The notes under the pieces: model-generated
Seen by the model: only the letters and a program-made list of their open reading frames with translations
Told to the model about the DNA's origin: nothing
Databases searched by the model: none
DNA from: Comamonas sp. Y33R10-2
GTDB taxonomy: Bacteria > Pseudomonadota > Gammaproteobacteria > Burkholderiales > Burkholderiaceae_C
Assembly: GCF_019355935.1 (NCBI RefSeq)
Contig: NZ_CP079925.1
Coordinates: 62,001 to 126,000 of the forward strand
Direction of reading: 5' to 3'
DNA length: 64,000 bases
Shown here: in pieces, positions 43,939 to 55,296 of the stretch
Numbering within the stretch: the first letter of the stretch is position 1
Layout of the letters: each line of letters starts with the position of its first letter
Program-made: the position numbers and the translations under genes

Positions 43939-45855
43939 ATGTGTGGCATTGTTGCTGCGGTTTCTGATCGCGATATTGTTCCGGTTCTGGTCCAGGGTCT
44001 GCAGCGACTGGAGTACCGTGGCTATGACTCCTGTGGCGTTGCCGTGCAGGCATTGGATGCCAAGGGTTTGAGTCTCGGCTTGACCCGTGCCCGATCAACA
44101 GCCCGCGTGGCCGAGCTCATGGAGCAGGTCAAGACCGAGAATGTGGATGGCCTGACAGGTATTGCTCACACTCGTTGGGCTACCCATGGTGAACCTGCTG
44201 TGCGCAACGCCCACCCACACTTCAGCCATGGCCCCGGGATTTCTGCTGTGGCTGATGCCGATGCGCCAGCCCGCGTGGCACTGGTGCACAACGGGATCAT
44301 CGAAAACTACGAAGCTCTGCGCAGCGAACTGCAAGGCAAAGGCTATGTCTTTGCGAGCCAGACTGATACTGAAGTCATTGCCCATTTGGTGGACAGCCTC
44401 TACAGCGGCGATCTATTTGAAGCAGTGCAGGCTGCAACGACTCGTCTGCATGGCGCATTTGCCATTGGCGTGATGCACAAGGATGAGCCTCACCGCGTTG
44501 TGGGCGCCCGTGCAGGCTCGCCACTGATTCTGGGTGTTGGCAAGGAAGGTTCTGAACACTTCTTGGCCAGCGATGCCATGGCACTGGCTGGCGTGACTGA
44601 TCAGATCGTCTATCTGGAAGAGGGCGACCTGATTGACCTGCAGCCCGGACGTTACTGGGTTGTGAGCAAGGGCGGTGAACGTTTGAGCCAAGCGCAGCGC
44701 CCTGTCAAAACCGTGCATGCGCACAGTGGCGCAGCTGAGTTGGGCCCTTACCGCCACTACATGCAAAAAGAAATCTTCGAGCAGCCCCGCGCCTTTGGCG
44801 ACACGCTAGAAGGTGTGGATAACATTGCCCCCGAGCTGTTTGATGGCGTCACGCCTGAAGGCAAGACCGGCGCAGCTGCATGGCGTGTGTTCAAGGAAAT
44901 CGACCGCGTGCTGATTCTGGCTTGCGGCACCAGCTACTACAGCGGCTGCACCGCCAAGTACTGGATTGAAGCGATTGCCGGTATTCCTTGCAACGTGGAA
45001 GTGGCCAGCGAATACCGCTACCGCACCAGCGTGCCCGACCCCAAGACGCTGATCGTCACCATCAGCCAGTCCGGCGAGACTGCTGACACCTTGGCAGCCT
45101 TGCGCCATGCCCAGAGCTTGGGCATGAAGCACACGCTGACGGTTTGCAATGTCTCCACCAGCGCGATGGTGCGCGAATGTGAGCTGGCCTACATCACCCG
45201 CGCTGGTGTGGAAATTGGTGTGGCTTCTACCAAGGCGTTTACGACACAGTTGGCGGGCTTGTTCTTGCTGACGCTGGCACTGGCCCAGTCCAAGGGCCGC
45301 TTGACGGAAGAAAAAGAGCAGCATTACCTGACCGCCATGCGTCACCTGCCAGTGGCTCTGCAATCTGTGCTGGCATTGGAGCCACAGCTCATTAGCTGGG
45401 CTGAAGATTTTGCGAAGAAGGACAACGCTCTGTTCCTGGGTCGTGGCATTCACTACCCCATCGCGCTGGAAGGCGCGCTCAAGCTCAAGGAAATCAGCTA
45501 CATCCACGCTGAAGCCTATCCTGCGGGTGAACTCAAGCATGGCCCGCTGGCGCTGGTTGATAGCGAAATGCCCGTGGTCACTGTGGCACCTAACGACGAA
45601 CTGCTGGAAAAGCTCAAGAGCAATATGCAAGAAGTGCGCGCACGCGGCGGCGTGCTGTATGTGCTGGCTGATGCCAAGAGCAATATCGAAAGTGCAGAAG
45701 GTATACACGTGATTCGCATGCCGGAAAACTACGGCGCGCTCAGCCCCATTTTGCATGTGGTGCCGCTGCAGTTGCTGGCTTATCACACGGCTCTGGCGCG
45801 TGGCACCGATGTGGACAAGCCGCGCAATCTGGCTAAATCCGTGACCGTGGAATAA
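43939..45855 (+). CDS. glmS: Glutamine-fructose-6-phosphate aminotransferase
   Basis: First committed step to UDP-GlcNAc: makes glucosamine-6-P from fructose-6-P and glutamine. 638 residues, some 30 longer than E. coli. The N-terminal nucleophile Cys2 is in [27 protein letters not shown] (about 74-86) belongs to the glutaminase site. Two SIS domains follow with CGTSYYSG (about 328-335), SQSGETADT and [18 protein letters not shown]; the end KSVTVE is typical. Start ATG after GAGGTG. No glmS ribozyme is seen upstream. A regulator with a possible operator lies divergent. Confidence 0.97.
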   Translation: MCGIVAAVSDRDIVPVLVQGLQRLEYRGYDSCGVAVQALDAKGLSLGLTRARSTARVAELMEQVKTENVDGLTGIAHTRWATHGEPAVRNAHPHFSHGPGISAVADADAPARVALVHNGIIENYEALRSELQGKGYVFASQTDTEVIAHLVDSLYSGDLFEAVQAATTRLHGAFAIGVMHKDEPHRVVGARAGSPLILGVGKEGSEHFLASDAMALAGVTDQIVYLEEGDLIDLQPGRYWVVSKGGERLSQAQRPVKTVHAHSGAAELGPYRHYMQKEIFEQPRAFGDTLEGVDNIAPELFDGVTPEGKTGAAAWRVFKEIDRVLILACGTSYYSGCTAKYWIEAIAGIPCNVEVASEYRYRTSVPDPKTLIVTISQSGETADTLAALRHAQSLGMKHTLTVCNVSTSAMVRECELAYITRAGVEIGVASTKAFTTQLAGLFLLTLALAQSKGRLTEEKEQHYLTAMRHLPVALQSVLALEPQLISWAEDFAKKDNALFLGRGIHYPIALEGALKLKEISYIHAEAYPAGELKHGPLALVDSEMPVVTVAPNDELLEKLKSNMQEVRARGGVLYVLADAKSNIESAEGIHVIRMPENYGALSPILHVVPLQLLAYHTALARGTDVDKPRNLAKSVTVE

Positions 45856-45871
45856 GCGTCGTACTCCATCA

Positions 45872-45899
45872 AAAGCGCTCCAGAAATGGAGCGCTTTTT
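45872..45899. terminator. Bidirectional terminator between glmS and the FCD regulator
   Basis: AAAGCGCTCC-agaaat-GGAGCGCTTTTTC, usable on both strands. Confidence 0.9.
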
Positions 45900-45931
45900 C
45901 ATGGAGCAAAGGCTTGCGACCGCTCCTGGAA

Positions 45932-46609
45932 TCAAGCGGCCTTGATTCCAGCCTCCGCCAGTCGCCGCGCATAGGCGGCCAGAATAATTCGCTCTGAGTG
46001 CACCAAGTAGGCGCTCAGCTCTTCTGCCGCTTCCTTTGGTTTGCCGTTTTCAAAGAGCTGCAAAATTTTCTGATTCATGTCCACATAAGGGGCATGTAGA
46101 AAATGCGGGTCGCGCAGCAGCCCGAAGGCCAGGCGTAGCTCGGCCAGCAGGTGGGAGAACATTTCGTTCAAACGCTCGCTGTCAGCCAGCGCCACGATAG
46201 CTTTGTGAAACGCCATATTGGCGGTGCCCACTTCGGACCAGTTTTCTTCGTCGCGCAGCACTTTCGCGGTCTCTACCGCCTCACGCATTTGCGCTAGTGC
46301 GGGGTGCATGGGGTAGGCCTGCGCCAGCGCCTGGCACTCGATCATGCGGCGTACGCGGTAGATATCGATGATCGATGCCATGCTGGGCACAGCCACCGTT
46401 ACGCCCTTGTTGGGCTCATGCACCAGCAGACCTTCTTTGGTCAGCATTCGGAACACCTCACGCAAGGTGTTGCGCGAGATTTCCAGTGATTCGCTGAGTG
46501 CCGCTTCAGACAGGCGTTGACCGGGAGTGAGCGCGCCATTGACCAGCTGACTGCGTATTTCTTCGGCGATGCGCTCGGTCAGGTTCTGGACCTCTGCGGG
46601 GGCTTTCAT
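45932..46609 (-). CDS. GntR/FCD-family transcriptional regulator
   Basis: 225 residues. An N-terminal winged helix (about 8-75) with LTPGQRLSEAALSESLEISR and NTLREVFRMLTKEGLL, and a C-terminal all-helical FCD ligand domain (about 80-215) with metal-site residues in NMAFHKAIVALADSERL (about 130-146). Ribosome site AGAAGGAA. It is divergent from the 5-oxoproline operon, with two TTGTTNAAC-type sites in between, so it is the probable regulator of that operon, with 5-oxoproline or a related acid as a plausible effector. Confidence 0.9.
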   Translation of the reverse strand: MKAPAEVQNLTERIAEEIRSQLVNGALTPGQRLSEAALSESLEISRNTLREVFRMLTKEGLLVHEPNKGVTVAVPSMASIIDIYRVRRMIECQALAQAYPMHPALAQMREAVETAKVLRDEENWSEVGTANMAFHKAIVALADSERLNEMFSHLLAELRLAFGLLRDPHFLHAPYVDMNQKILQLFENGKPKEAAEELSAYLVHSERIILAAYARRLAEAGIKAA

Positions 46610-46649
46610 GGCGTTTCCTTCTGGTTGACGTCAGAGTGTAGCCACAGTT

Positions 46650-46768
46650 TTGTTGAACCAAAAAATTGCGAAGAGTGCCTGAGTCTAGGGTTTACTCTAT
46701 TACATCTGATTGTTTGTTCTGCAAAAAATATTATTTGTGGAATCAGTCTTTATAGATTGTTCAACAAT
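46650..46768. promoter_or_regulatory. Two candidate FCD-regulator operators
   Basis: ATTGTTCAACAAT (46756-46768) is a perfect palindrome. TTGTTGAACCAA (46650-46661) is a related, slightly imperfect one. They stand about 95 bp apart in the 299-bp divergent region. The spacing suggests either looping or separate control of regulator and operon. The rest of this region up to 46908 shows only a small stem (TGAGCA..TGCTCA, 46778-46802). Confidence 0.55.
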
Positions 46769-46908
46769 ATGAAGGGTTGAGCAGCGCTGAAAAGGGTGCT
46801 CAGCCTTCTTCAAAAGAGCTGGGCGGGCTGCCGAAAGTGTTCCCGCCTTTGGAGTAGCACCCACAGCCCACCGCGCAGCGGACATGGGCGTGATTCCCGG
46901 AGGCTCCC

Positions 46909-47628
46909 ATGCCTGTTGACGTTAACCTGTGGCCGCTGATCGGCGTGCTCATCATCATTGCGGGCTTTGCGCTGCGCTTTAACCCCATGCTGGTGGTCAT
47001 CGTGACCGCGATCGGTACGGCCTTTGCGGCGGGATTTCCGCTCGATAAGGTGCTGGCCACCATCGGTACCGGCTTTATCAAGACGCGCAATCTGCCGCTC
47101 ATCATCTTGCTGCCGCTGGCCGTGATTGGCCTGCTGGAACGCCATGGTCTGCGCCAGCATGCACAGAACTGGATCAGCTCCATCAAGTCAGCTACTGCAG
47201 GCCGTCTGCTCATCGTCTATCTTGCAGCGCGCCAGCTCACCGCTGCGATTGGCTTGACCAGTCTGGGTGGCCACCCGCAAATGGTGCGCCCGCTGCTGGC
47301 CCCTATGGCCGAGGGCGCGACGGAGAGCCGTTACGGAAAGCTGTCCACCAAGGTGCGTGAAAAGCTGCGCGCCATGTCGGCTGCCACAGATAACGTGGGA
47401 CTGTTCTTTGGCGAAGACATCTTCGTGGCCTTTGGTGCCATTGTGCTGATGACCACCTTCCTTAAAGAAGCGGGCATTGAGGTTGAGCCGATTCACGTGG
47501 CTCTGTGGGGTATTCCCACAGCCATTGCGGCCTTTGTGATTCATGCCTACCGCTTGCACCGTCTGGACAAGCAACTGGCGCGTGAAATTGCGGCAGAACA
47601 GAAAGCCGCTCAGGGAGAACAGGCATGA
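46909..47628 (+). CDS. DUF969 family membrane protein (5-oxoproline transporter subunit)
   Basis: 239 residues with five to six hydrophobic helices (for example about 7-45, 62-82, 108-120, 165-185 and 193-212). DUF969 and DUF979 proteins are encoded as a pair next to pcp or pxp genes in many bacteria and are thought to import 5-oxoproline together. GFIKTRNLPLIILLPLAVIG and GLTSLGGHPQMVRPL are conserved stretches. Ribosome site CGGAGG. First gene of the operon; its last codon overlaps the next start (ATGA). Confidence 0.88.
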   Translation: MPVDVNLWPLIGVLIIIAGFALRFNPMLVVIVTAIGTAFAAGFPLDKVLATIGTGFIKTRNLPLIILLPLAVIGLLERHGLRQHAQNWISSIKSATAGRLLIVYLAARQLTAAIGLTSLGGHPQMVRPLLAPMAEGATESRYGKLSTKVREKLRAMSAATDNVGLFFGEDIFVAFGAIVLMTTFLKEAGIEVEPIHVALWGIPTAIAAFVIHAYRLHRLDKQLAREIAAEQKAAQGEQA

Positions 47629-48578
47629 CCATCACCATTCAATACCTGTACTACCTCGTCGGCGTGGTGCTGGCGGTCACGGCCGTCATGACGCTGCGCG
47701 ATGCCAGCAACCCGCGCCGCTTTTCGGCAGGCCTGTTCTGGGCGTTGTATGCGCTGGTGTTTCTGGTCGGGGACCGGCTGCCACCCGAGTGGGTCGGCAC
47801 CATCGCCGTCGTCATGGCCTTGATCGCCGGTTTTGGCGGTGTGCTAGGCGGCAAGCACCAGCCTCGCACAGATGCGCAGTACATGGAAAGCGCCAAGCGT
47901 CAGGGCAACAAGCTGTTTGTTCCTGCGCTGGCCATTCCGCTCATCACCATGATTGGCACGCTGTCGGCCAAGCATCTGATGTTCGGTGGCATTCCTTTGA
48001 TTGATCCCAAGAACAGCACGCTAGTCAGCCTGGGCATTGGTTGCGTGATTGCGCTGGCTCTGGCCTGCAAGATGACGCGCGAAACGCCCATGCAAGGCCT
48101 GCGTGAATCGCACCGCCTGATCGACGCGCTGGGCTGGGCGCTGGTGCTGCCGCAAATGCTGGGCATGCTGGGACTGGTCTTCTCTGATGCCGGCGTGGGC
48201 AAGGCTGTGGCTTATGTCACCACCACCTACATCAACATGGATGTGCGCTTTGTCGCCGTCGCTGTGTATGTGATCGGCATGGCACTCTTCACCGTCATCA
48301 TGGGCAATGGCTTTGCGGCTTTCCCCGTCATGACGGGCGGCGTGGGCGTGCCCGTGCTGGTGGGCGTCTATCACGGTGACCCGGCCGTAATGGCGGCTGT
48401 GGGGATGTTGTCGGGCTACTGCGGAACGCTGCTCACCCCCATGGCGGCCAACTTCAATCTGGTGCCCGCCGCGCTTTTGGAAATTGACAAGAATGCTGTG
48501 ATCCGTGCGCAGGTGCCAACCGCCATCACGCTGCTGATAGTCAACGTGTTCCTGCTCAACTTCCTGATGTTCCGTTAA
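47625..48578 (+). CDS. DUF979 family membrane protein (5-oxoproline transporter subunit)
   Basis: 317 residues with about nine helices. Typical segments are LAIPLITMIGTLSAKHLMFG (about 105-124), VIMGNGFAAFPVMTGGVGVP (about 224-243) and YCGTLLTPMAANFNLVPAALL (about 265-285, in part). It overlaps the DUF969 gene by four bases, which fits a two-component permease. Function rests on gene context: pcp, pxpA and pxpBC follow. Confidence 0.88.
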   Translation: MTITIQYLYYLVGVVLAVTAVMTLRDASNPRRFSAGLFWALYALVFLVGDRLPPEWVGTIAVVMALIAGFGGVLGGKHQPRTDAQYMESAKRQGNKLFVPALAIPLITMIGTLSAKHLMFGGIPLIDPKNSTLVSLGIGCVIALALACKMTRETPMQGLRESHRLIDALGWALVLPQMLGMLGLVFSDAGVGKAVAYVTTTYINMDVRFVAVAVYVIGMALFTVIMGNGFAAFPVMTGGVGVPVLVGVYHGDPAVMAAVGMLSGYCGTLLTPMAANFNLVPAALLEIDKNAVIRAQVPTAITLLIVNVFLLNFLMFR

Positions 48579-48590
48579 GAGAGAGTTGCC

Positions 48591-49253
48591 ATGACCGCTG
48601 CAGCAAGCCGCATTCTGCTCACCGGCTTTGAGCCTTTTGATAAAGACCGAGTCAACCCCTCGTGGGAAGTGGCGCGCTCGCTGGATGGCGAGTCGATTTC
48701 CGGTGGCGTGGTGCATGCATTGCAACTGCCCTGCGTGTTTGGCGAGGCCATGCAGGTGCTCGATGAAGGTCTGGCGCAGTTGCAGCCCGCGCTCATCATC
48801 AGCCTGGGGCTGGCGGGTGGGCGCAGCGACATCACGCCAGAGCGTGTAGCTATCAATATTGACGACGCGCGCATTGCGGACAACGCAGGCAATCAGCCTG
48901 TGGACCAGTCCGTGGTGCGCGATGCGCCGGCTGCTTATTTCTCCAGCTTGCCTATCAAGGCCATGGTGCGAAATTTGCGTGATGCAGGCATACCCGCTTC
49001 GGTGTCCAACACCGCTGGCACCTTTGTCTGCAACCATGTTTTTTACGCACTCATGCACCGATTGGCGCGTAGAGCCGGGCCGGGCGTGCGCGGCGGCTTT
49101 ATTCACATACCCGCGCTGCCGCAGCAGGCGGCGCAGCACCCCGGCATGGCCAGCATGGCGCTGGAGACACAGGTGCAAGGAATACGCATAGCCATTCACA
49201 CGGCGATGACGGTGCAGCAGGATTTGCAGGAAAACGCAGGCCAGCTGCATTGA
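48591..49253 (+). CDS. pcp: Pyroglutamyl-peptidase I
   Basis: Cysteine peptidase of family C15 that removes N-terminal pyroglutamate from peptides, releasing 5-oxoproline for the enzymes encoded downstream. 220 residues. The N-terminus [19 protein letters not shown] is the family signature; [18 protein letters not shown] holds the catalytic Glu (about 81). [19 protein letters not shown] holds the catalytic Cys (about 144), and [10 protein letters not shown] the catalytic His (about 168). Ribosome site AAGAGAGAG. Confidence 0.96.
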   Translation: MTAAASRILLTGFEPFDKDRVNPSWEVARSLDGESISGGVVHALQLPCVFGEAMQVLDEGLAQLQPALIISLGLAGGRSDITPERVAINIDDARIADNAGNQPVDQSVVRDAPAAYFSSLPIKAMVRNLRDAGIPASVSNTAGTFVCNHVFYALMHRLARRAGPGVRGGFIHIPALPQQAAQHPGMASMALETQVQGIRIAIHTAMTVQQDLQENAGQLH

Positions 49254-49269
49254 GCTGGCAGGGAGACGC

Positions 49270-50031
49270 ATGATGAAAATGGATTTGAACAGCGACCTGG
49301 GCGAGAGCTTTGGCGCATGGACCATGGGCGACGATGCCGCCATGCTCGACATCGTCAGCAGCGCCAACGTGGCCTGCGGCTTTCACGCCGGTGATGCGGC
49401 AGGCATTCTGTCTACACTCAAGGCCGCCAAGGCGCGCAATGTGGTGGTTGGCGCGCATGTGGCTTACCGCGATCTGGCTGGTTTTGGTCGCCGTAACATG
49501 GATGTGGCCAGCAGCGACTTGGTGGCTGATGTGATCTACCAAATCGGCGCATTGCAAGGTTTGGCGCAGGCGGCGGGCACGACGGTCAAGTACGTCAAGC
49601 CCCACGGTGCGCTCTACAACACCATTGCGCAAGACAAGCGCCAAGCGACTGATGTGATCAATGCCATCAAGGCCATTGATTCGTCTCTGGTGCTGATGGC
49701 GCTGGCAGGCGCGCCCCTGATTGGCTGGGCACGTGATGCGGGCCTGACCGTGGTAGCCGAAGCCTTTGCCGACCGTGGCTACACGCCCCAAGGCGTACTG
49801 GTGTCACGCCGCGAGCCGGGTGCCGTGCTGCACGACGAAGCACTTATTGCCGAGCGCATGCTGCGCTTGGTGCGCGAAGGCGTGATTGAAGCCGTGGACG
49901 GCAGCATGGTGCGCGTGGAGGCTGACTCCATCTGCGTGCATGGCGACAGCCCCGGCGCAGTGGCCATTGCGCGCACGATTCGCCAGCGCTTTGAGCAGGA
50001 AGGCGTGCAGATCGCCTCCTTCGTGCCATGA
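49270..50031 (+). CDS. pxpA: 5-oxoprolinase subunit A (LamB/YcsF family)
   Basis: With PxpB and PxpC this opens 5-oxoproline to glutamate at the expense of ATP. 253 residues, normal length. [14 protein letters not shown] (near the N-terminus), [11 protein letters not shown] (about 35-45), [16 protein letters not shown] (about 60-75) and KPHGALYN (about 112-119) are the invariant blocks, with acidic and His residues of the presumed active site. Ribosome site AGGGAG. Its stop overlaps the start of pxpBC (ATGA). Confidence 0.96.
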   Translation: MMKMDLNSDLGESFGAWTMGDDAAMLDIVSSANVACGFHAGDAAGILSTLKAAKARNVVVGAHVAYRDLAGFGRRNMDVASSDLVADVIYQIGALQGLAQAAGTTVKYVKPHGALYNTIAQDKRQATDVINAIKAIDSSLVLMALAGAPLIGWARDAGLTVVAEAFADRGYTPQGVLVSRREPGAVLHDEALIAERMLRLVREGVIEAVDGSMVRVEADSICVHGDSPGAVAIARTIRQRFEQEGVQIASFVP

Positions 50032-51680
50032 GTCCAATGCGCTTTTTACCCGTCAATCGCCAGAGCATTCTAGTGGAGTTGGCCGACCTGCAACAGACGC
50101 TGGTGCTGCTGGGCGCGCTGCAGGCCAAGCCCATTGACGGCGTGCAGGAGTTAGTTCCTGCTGCGCGAACGATTTTGGTGCAGTTCGCCCCCCACATCAT
50201 CAGCGCAGCGCAGCTAGTCAGCCGCATTGCAGCTTGCGATGTGAATGGCGAAGTGCAGCGCTCAGATGTGCTGGTGCAGATTCCCGTTCGCTACGACGGT
50301 GAAGACCTGGCTGAGGTGGCGCAGATTTTGGGTATCAGCCCTGAAGAAGTGGTGAGCCGCCACACTGGCAGCGAATGGTCGGTGGCCTTTACCGGCTTTG
50401 CGCCGGGCTTTGCCTATCTGAGTGGCGGTGACACCGTCTTTAACGTTCCGCGCCGTGCCACGCCACGCACCAAGGTGCCTGCGGGTGCTGTGGCGCTGGC
50501 AGGTGCATTCAGCGCCGTTTATCCACAGGCCAGTCCCGGCGGCTGGCAAATCATCGGCGTGACCGATGAAGCCATGTGGGACTTGTCACGCGATCTGCCA
50601 GCCCTGCTGCAACCCGGCTATCGCGTGCGCTTTGTTGATGTGGCTGCTATTGAAAACGAAGCTGCTAGTGCCTTCAATTCATCGAATACAGCTCAAAACA
50701 ATGCTGAAATCAATATAGGTCAGACGCTGGCAGCTAGCAATATGCAAGTGCCTACAGATAATGCCCCAGCCCTGCAAGTGCGCGCTACGGGCCTGCTGAC
50801 GCTGTTTCAAGATCTGGGTCGCCACGGTCAGGCGGGGCAGGGCGTATCGGCTTCCGGGGCCATGGATCAGGCGGCGCTCAAGACCGCGAACCGTCTGGTG
50901 GGCAATGCCAGCAATCTGCCTGCGCTGGAGACTGTGGGCGGCGGCCTGTCACTGCAAAGCCGTGGCGAGCAAGTCATCGCCATTGCGGGTGCAATCGCTC
51001 CCATCACCATCACCAATGCAGCGGGTCAAAGCTGGGCCATGCCTAGCTACGCGGCGCTGGCGCTGGCCGATGGCGACACCGTAACCATTGGCCAGCCCAC
51101 CGCTGGTGCGCGCTGCTATGTGGCGGTGCGCGGTGGCTATCAGGTGCAGCCCGTGCTGGGCAGCGCTGCCACCGATACGCTGGCCCATGTCGGCCCACCT
51201 GCGTTGCTGTGTGGCCAGTGGCTGGGCGTGCAGCCAGCAGTGCATGCTGTGGTGGCTGATGCCGCTTTGCCTGTGCAAGCCTTGCCCGCTGCCGATGCTG
51301 AAGTGGTGCTTGATGTAGAACTGGGCCCCCGCACCGACTGGTTTACGCCCAAGGCCGTGGCCCTGCTGGCCAGTCAGCGCTGGCAGGTTACACCCCAGTC
51401 CAACCGCGTGGGCTTGCGCCTTGCGGGCGAGCAGGCCTTGACCCGTTCCATCACCAGCGAACTGCCGAGTGAAGGTACACCGCTGGGCGCCATTCAGGTG
51501 CCTGCCAGCGGCCAGCCCGTTTTGTTTCTGGCCGACCACCCACTGACTGGCGGCTACCCCGTCATCGGCTGTGTGGCTGCCCATCATCTGGATTTGGCGG
51601 GGCAGATTCCTGTCGGTGCCTGGATTCGTTTTAACCCTGTTCGTGCGTTTGCAGAGTTGACTCCTGCAGCAGCGGATTGA
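50028..51680 (+). CDS. pxpBC: Fused 5-oxoprolinase subunits B and C (PxpB-PxpC; KipI-KipA type)
   Basis: 550 residues joining what are usually two overlapping genes. The N-terminal PxpB/AHS1 part (about 3-205) has [14 protein letters not shown] (about 121-134) and [10 protein letters not shown]. The C-terminal PxpC/AHS2 part (about 246-545) has [20 protein letters not shown] (about 252-271) and [18 protein letters not shown]. The joint (about 206-240) is a low-complexity Asn/Ala/Ser stretch encoded by a dispersed repeat. These domains are also the carboxyltransferase half of urea carboxylase. The next real gene encodes biotin carboxylase and biotin carrier. Confidence 0.94.
   Translation: MSPMRFLPVNRQSILVELADLQQTLVLLGALQAKPIDGVQELVPAARTILVQFAPHIISAAQLVSRIAACDVNGEVQRSDVLVQIPVRYDGEDLAEVAQILGISPEEVVSRHTGSEWSVAFTGFAPGFAYLSGGDTVFNVPRRATPRTKVPAGAVALAGAFSAVYPQASPGGWQIIGVTDEAMWDLSRDLPALLQPGYRVRFVDVAAIENEAASAFNSSNTAQNNAEINIGQTLAASNMQVPTDNAPALQVRATGLLTLFQDLGRHGQAGQGVSASGAMDQAALKTANRLVGNASNLPALETVGGGLSLQSRGEQVIAIAGAIAPITITNAAGQSWAMPSYAALALADGDTVTIGQPTAGARCYVAVRGGYQVQPVLGSAATDTLAHVGPPALLCGQWLGVQPAVHAVVADAALPVQALPAADAEVVLDVELGPRTDWFTPKAVALLASQRWQVTPQSNRVGLRLAGEQALTRSITSELPSEGTPLGAIQVPASGQPVLFLADHPLTGGYPVIGCVAAHHLDLAGQIPVGAWIRFNPVRAFAELTPAAAD
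50645..50745. repeat. AGCTGCTAG-family repeat at the PxpB-PxpC joint
   Basis: Left arm AAGCTGCTAGTGCC (50659-50672) and right arm CGCTGGCAGCTAG (50725-50737) form an imperfect inverted repeat. The encoded AIENEAASA and SNTAQ match peptides encoded by the copies in uvrA and in the transferase gene. Confidence 0.6.
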
Positions 51681-51689
51681 GGAAGTCGT

Positions 51690-51806
51690 ATGAAAAAAGT
51701 GTTGAATGCCAACCGTGGCGAAAACAGCTGCGCAGCAGTTGTTTCACCAAATTGCCGTACCTGCGAAGCAGGCGGCGATCTCGCAACCCTGTCTTTCGCT
51801 TCCTGA
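51690..51806 (+). pseudogene. 38-codon ORF resembling the start of a biotin carboxylase
   Basis: ATG at 51690 follows TTGAGGAAG, a strong ribosome site, 9 nt behind the pxpBC stop. The product begins [16 protein letters not shown], against [16 protein letters not shown] of the real carboxylase that starts at 51820; after ANRGE the likeness stops, and the frame closes at 51806. It is either a decayed duplicate of the carboxylase 5' end or a translated leader that couples translation between the two genes. It has four cysteines in the second half, for which I have no explanation. Confidence 0.5.
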
Positions 51807-51819
51807 GGTGGCAAAAATA

Positions 51820-53541
<1,722 letters not shown>

Positions 53542-53559
53542 GCGTCACCATATTCATGC

Positions 53560-53588
53560 AAAGCGCGACCTCTGTGTCGCGCTTTTTT
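53560..53588. terminator. Terminator closing the 5-oxoproline operon
   Basis: AAGCGCGAC-ctctgt-GTCGCGCTT followed by TTTTTT; also placed to end the convergent TetR gene. Confidence 0.92.
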
Positions 53589-54246
53589 ATGGCTGGCGGC
53601 CCTTGGTGCAGCTCATGGCCATGGCAACCAAGGCATCCAGAAACTCTGCGGACTGTGCCTGCTCAGGGACATCCTGCACAGCGCTGTGAATGATCTCGCG
53701 CAGGCCTTTTCCCATCAGGTAGGCGGCCAGTGCGCGATGCTCTGTCTGGACCTCGCTGGCATGGATTTCCAGCAGCGGCAGCCAGGTGGTGTTGATGAAT
53801 TCCTGAGGGCTGGACTGCGGGGCATGCCACTGACCCAGGTGCAGGGCTGTGCGGTAGCGCGCATGAAAGCCGCTGCTCAGGCTGTGCAGGCGCAACTCTA
53901 CCCGGATCATGTTGGAAAAAACCTGGCACAGCACGGCCTGTAGCGGCAGGCCGTGCAATTGTTCGCGCATGCGGTAGAGCTGCTCGGACTCCTGATTGAG
54001 GAGGCGCTCATACACGGCCGCAATCATGGACTCCTTGTTGGGAAAGTACTGGTAGATCGAGCCAGAAGTGGCGCCTGATACCTCGGCGATCCGGTTCACG
54101 GTCAGCGCGTCTTCGCCTTCTTTTTCGAGAATGCGCAGGCAAGCTTCGGCCACTGCATCCACCATCGCTCTGGAGCGTGCCTGTACGGGCTGTTTGCGTG
54201 GCTGGGGCAGCAGGTCTTTGGGGTTATGCGCGGGTGTTGATTCCAT
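53587..54246 (-). CDS. TetR-family transcriptional regulator
   Basis: 219 residues. The N-terminal helix-turn-helix spans about 25-72: ALTVNRIAEVSGATSGSIYQ then YFPNKESMIAAVYERLL is a textbook TetR signature. The C-terminal ligand domain (about 85-210) has no close named relative that I recognise. ATG at 54246. It is divergent from the dioxygenase-aldolase-dehydrogenase cluster with about 170 bp between, so it probably represses that cluster. Confidence 0.9.
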   Translation of the reverse strand: MESTPAHNPKDLLPQPRKQPVQARSRAMVDAVAEACLRILEKEGEDALTVNRIAEVSGATSGSIYQYFPNKESMIAAVYERLLNQESEQLYRMREQLHGLPLQAVLCQVFSNMIRVELRLHSLSSGFHARYRTALHLGQWHAPQSSPQEFINTTWLPLLEIHASEVQTEHRALAAYLMGKGLREIIHSAVQDVPEQAQSAEFLDALVAMAMSCTKGRQP

Positions 54247-54414
54247 GAAATGCAAGTCCTGTAGCGTTAGGGTGCTGTATGTCTTAGATTTTCTTTTTAT
54301 ATCAATGGCTTATGCGCCATTTTTCGGGGGCTGAATGCGAGTGGAAAAAGCGCTGTGCACTGCCTAGACTGGCTCTTCACACAAGACCAAAAAGGTAGAG
54401 GAGACCACCCAATC

Positions 54415-55296
54415 ATGCCAAGCCCGTTAACGATTCGCCCACTGGGGCCTCGCATTGGTGCAGAAGCTTTGCAACTTGACCTGGCACAGCTGCAGTCTGC
54501 CCAGACTTTGCAGGCGCTTGAAGCTGCGCTGGTGCAGCACGAGGCGCTGGTGCTGCATGTGCCCGATATGACGCCCGCTCAGCACTTGAGCATTGCCCAT
54601 CATTTTGGCGAAGCCGAGGTACACACGTTCTATCCCAATCTGGGTCAAGGGTATGAGCAGATCACGCTAATCGACTCCAAGCTCGGTGATCGCGCCGATA
54701 TGTGGCACCACGATGAAAGCTTTTTGCCCAGCCCACCCATCGTCACCATGACCCATGCACAGATCTTGCCGCCAACGGGTGGTGATACCTGCTGGATCAG
54801 CATGACCAGTGCGTATGACGCGCTGTCTGATCGCATGAAGCAATACCTGGATGGGCTCAGCGCCTGGCATGACATGAATGCCCCCATGACGGCTGCGCTG
54901 CAGCACGGCGTGGTCACGCATGAGCGTTATGTGCAGGTGGTGGCGCAAAACCGCCGTCATCTTCATCCCATGGTGCGCGTGCATCCGGTCACGGGCCGCA
55001 AAGCGCTGTATGTCAGCCCCACCTATGTCACGCATATTGATGGTCTGCCGATCGCCGAAAGTCGCGCCATTCTGGCCTATCTGCATGCGCATTGCATGCA
55101 GGTGGAGTTTCTCTTCAAACACCGCTGGACGCTGGGCGATATGGTGATCTGGGACAACCGCAGCGTGATTCATAACGCCATCCTCGACTACAAGCCGCAC
55201 CAGCGCCGCATGCACCGTGCATCAGTGTTTGCACGCCAGACCGAAGCCACAGTCCAACAAGATAATAAGGAGGCCGCATGCGCCACGACGGTTTGA
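54415..55296 (+). CDS. TauD/TfdA-family Fe(II)/2-oxoglutarate dioxygenase
   Basis: Non-haem iron oxygenase of 293 residues. The iron-binding H-x-D is in MWHHDESFLPSPP (about 101-113), TGGDTCWISM follows, and the distal His is in GDMVIWDNRSVIHNAI (about 240-255); QRRMHRASV (about 264-272) holds the 2-oxoglutarate-binding Arg. Family members hydroxylate taurine, phenoxyacetates, alpha-keto acids and others; the substrate here is unknown. ATG at 54415 follows AGAGGAG. The gene ends 19 bases inside the aldolase gene. Confidence 0.9.
   Translation: MPSPLTIRPLGPRIGAEALQLDLAQLQSAQTLQALEAALVQHEALVLHVPDMTPAQHLSIAHHFGEAEVHTFYPNLGQGYEQITLIDSKLGDRADMWHHDESFLPSPPIVTMTHAQILPPTGGDTCWISMTSAYDALSDRMKQYLDGLSAWHDMNAPMTAALQHGVVTHERYVQVVAQNRRHLHPMVRVHPVTGRKALYVSPTYVTHIDGLPIAESRAILAYLHAHCMQVEFLFKHRWTLGDMVIWDNRSVIHNAILDYKPHQRRMHRASVFARQTEATVQQDNKEAACATTV

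Noticed and set aside
48021..49367. 448-codon minus-strand frame across DUF979, pcp and pxpA
   Set aside because: Antisense to three well-supported genes and crosses their borders.
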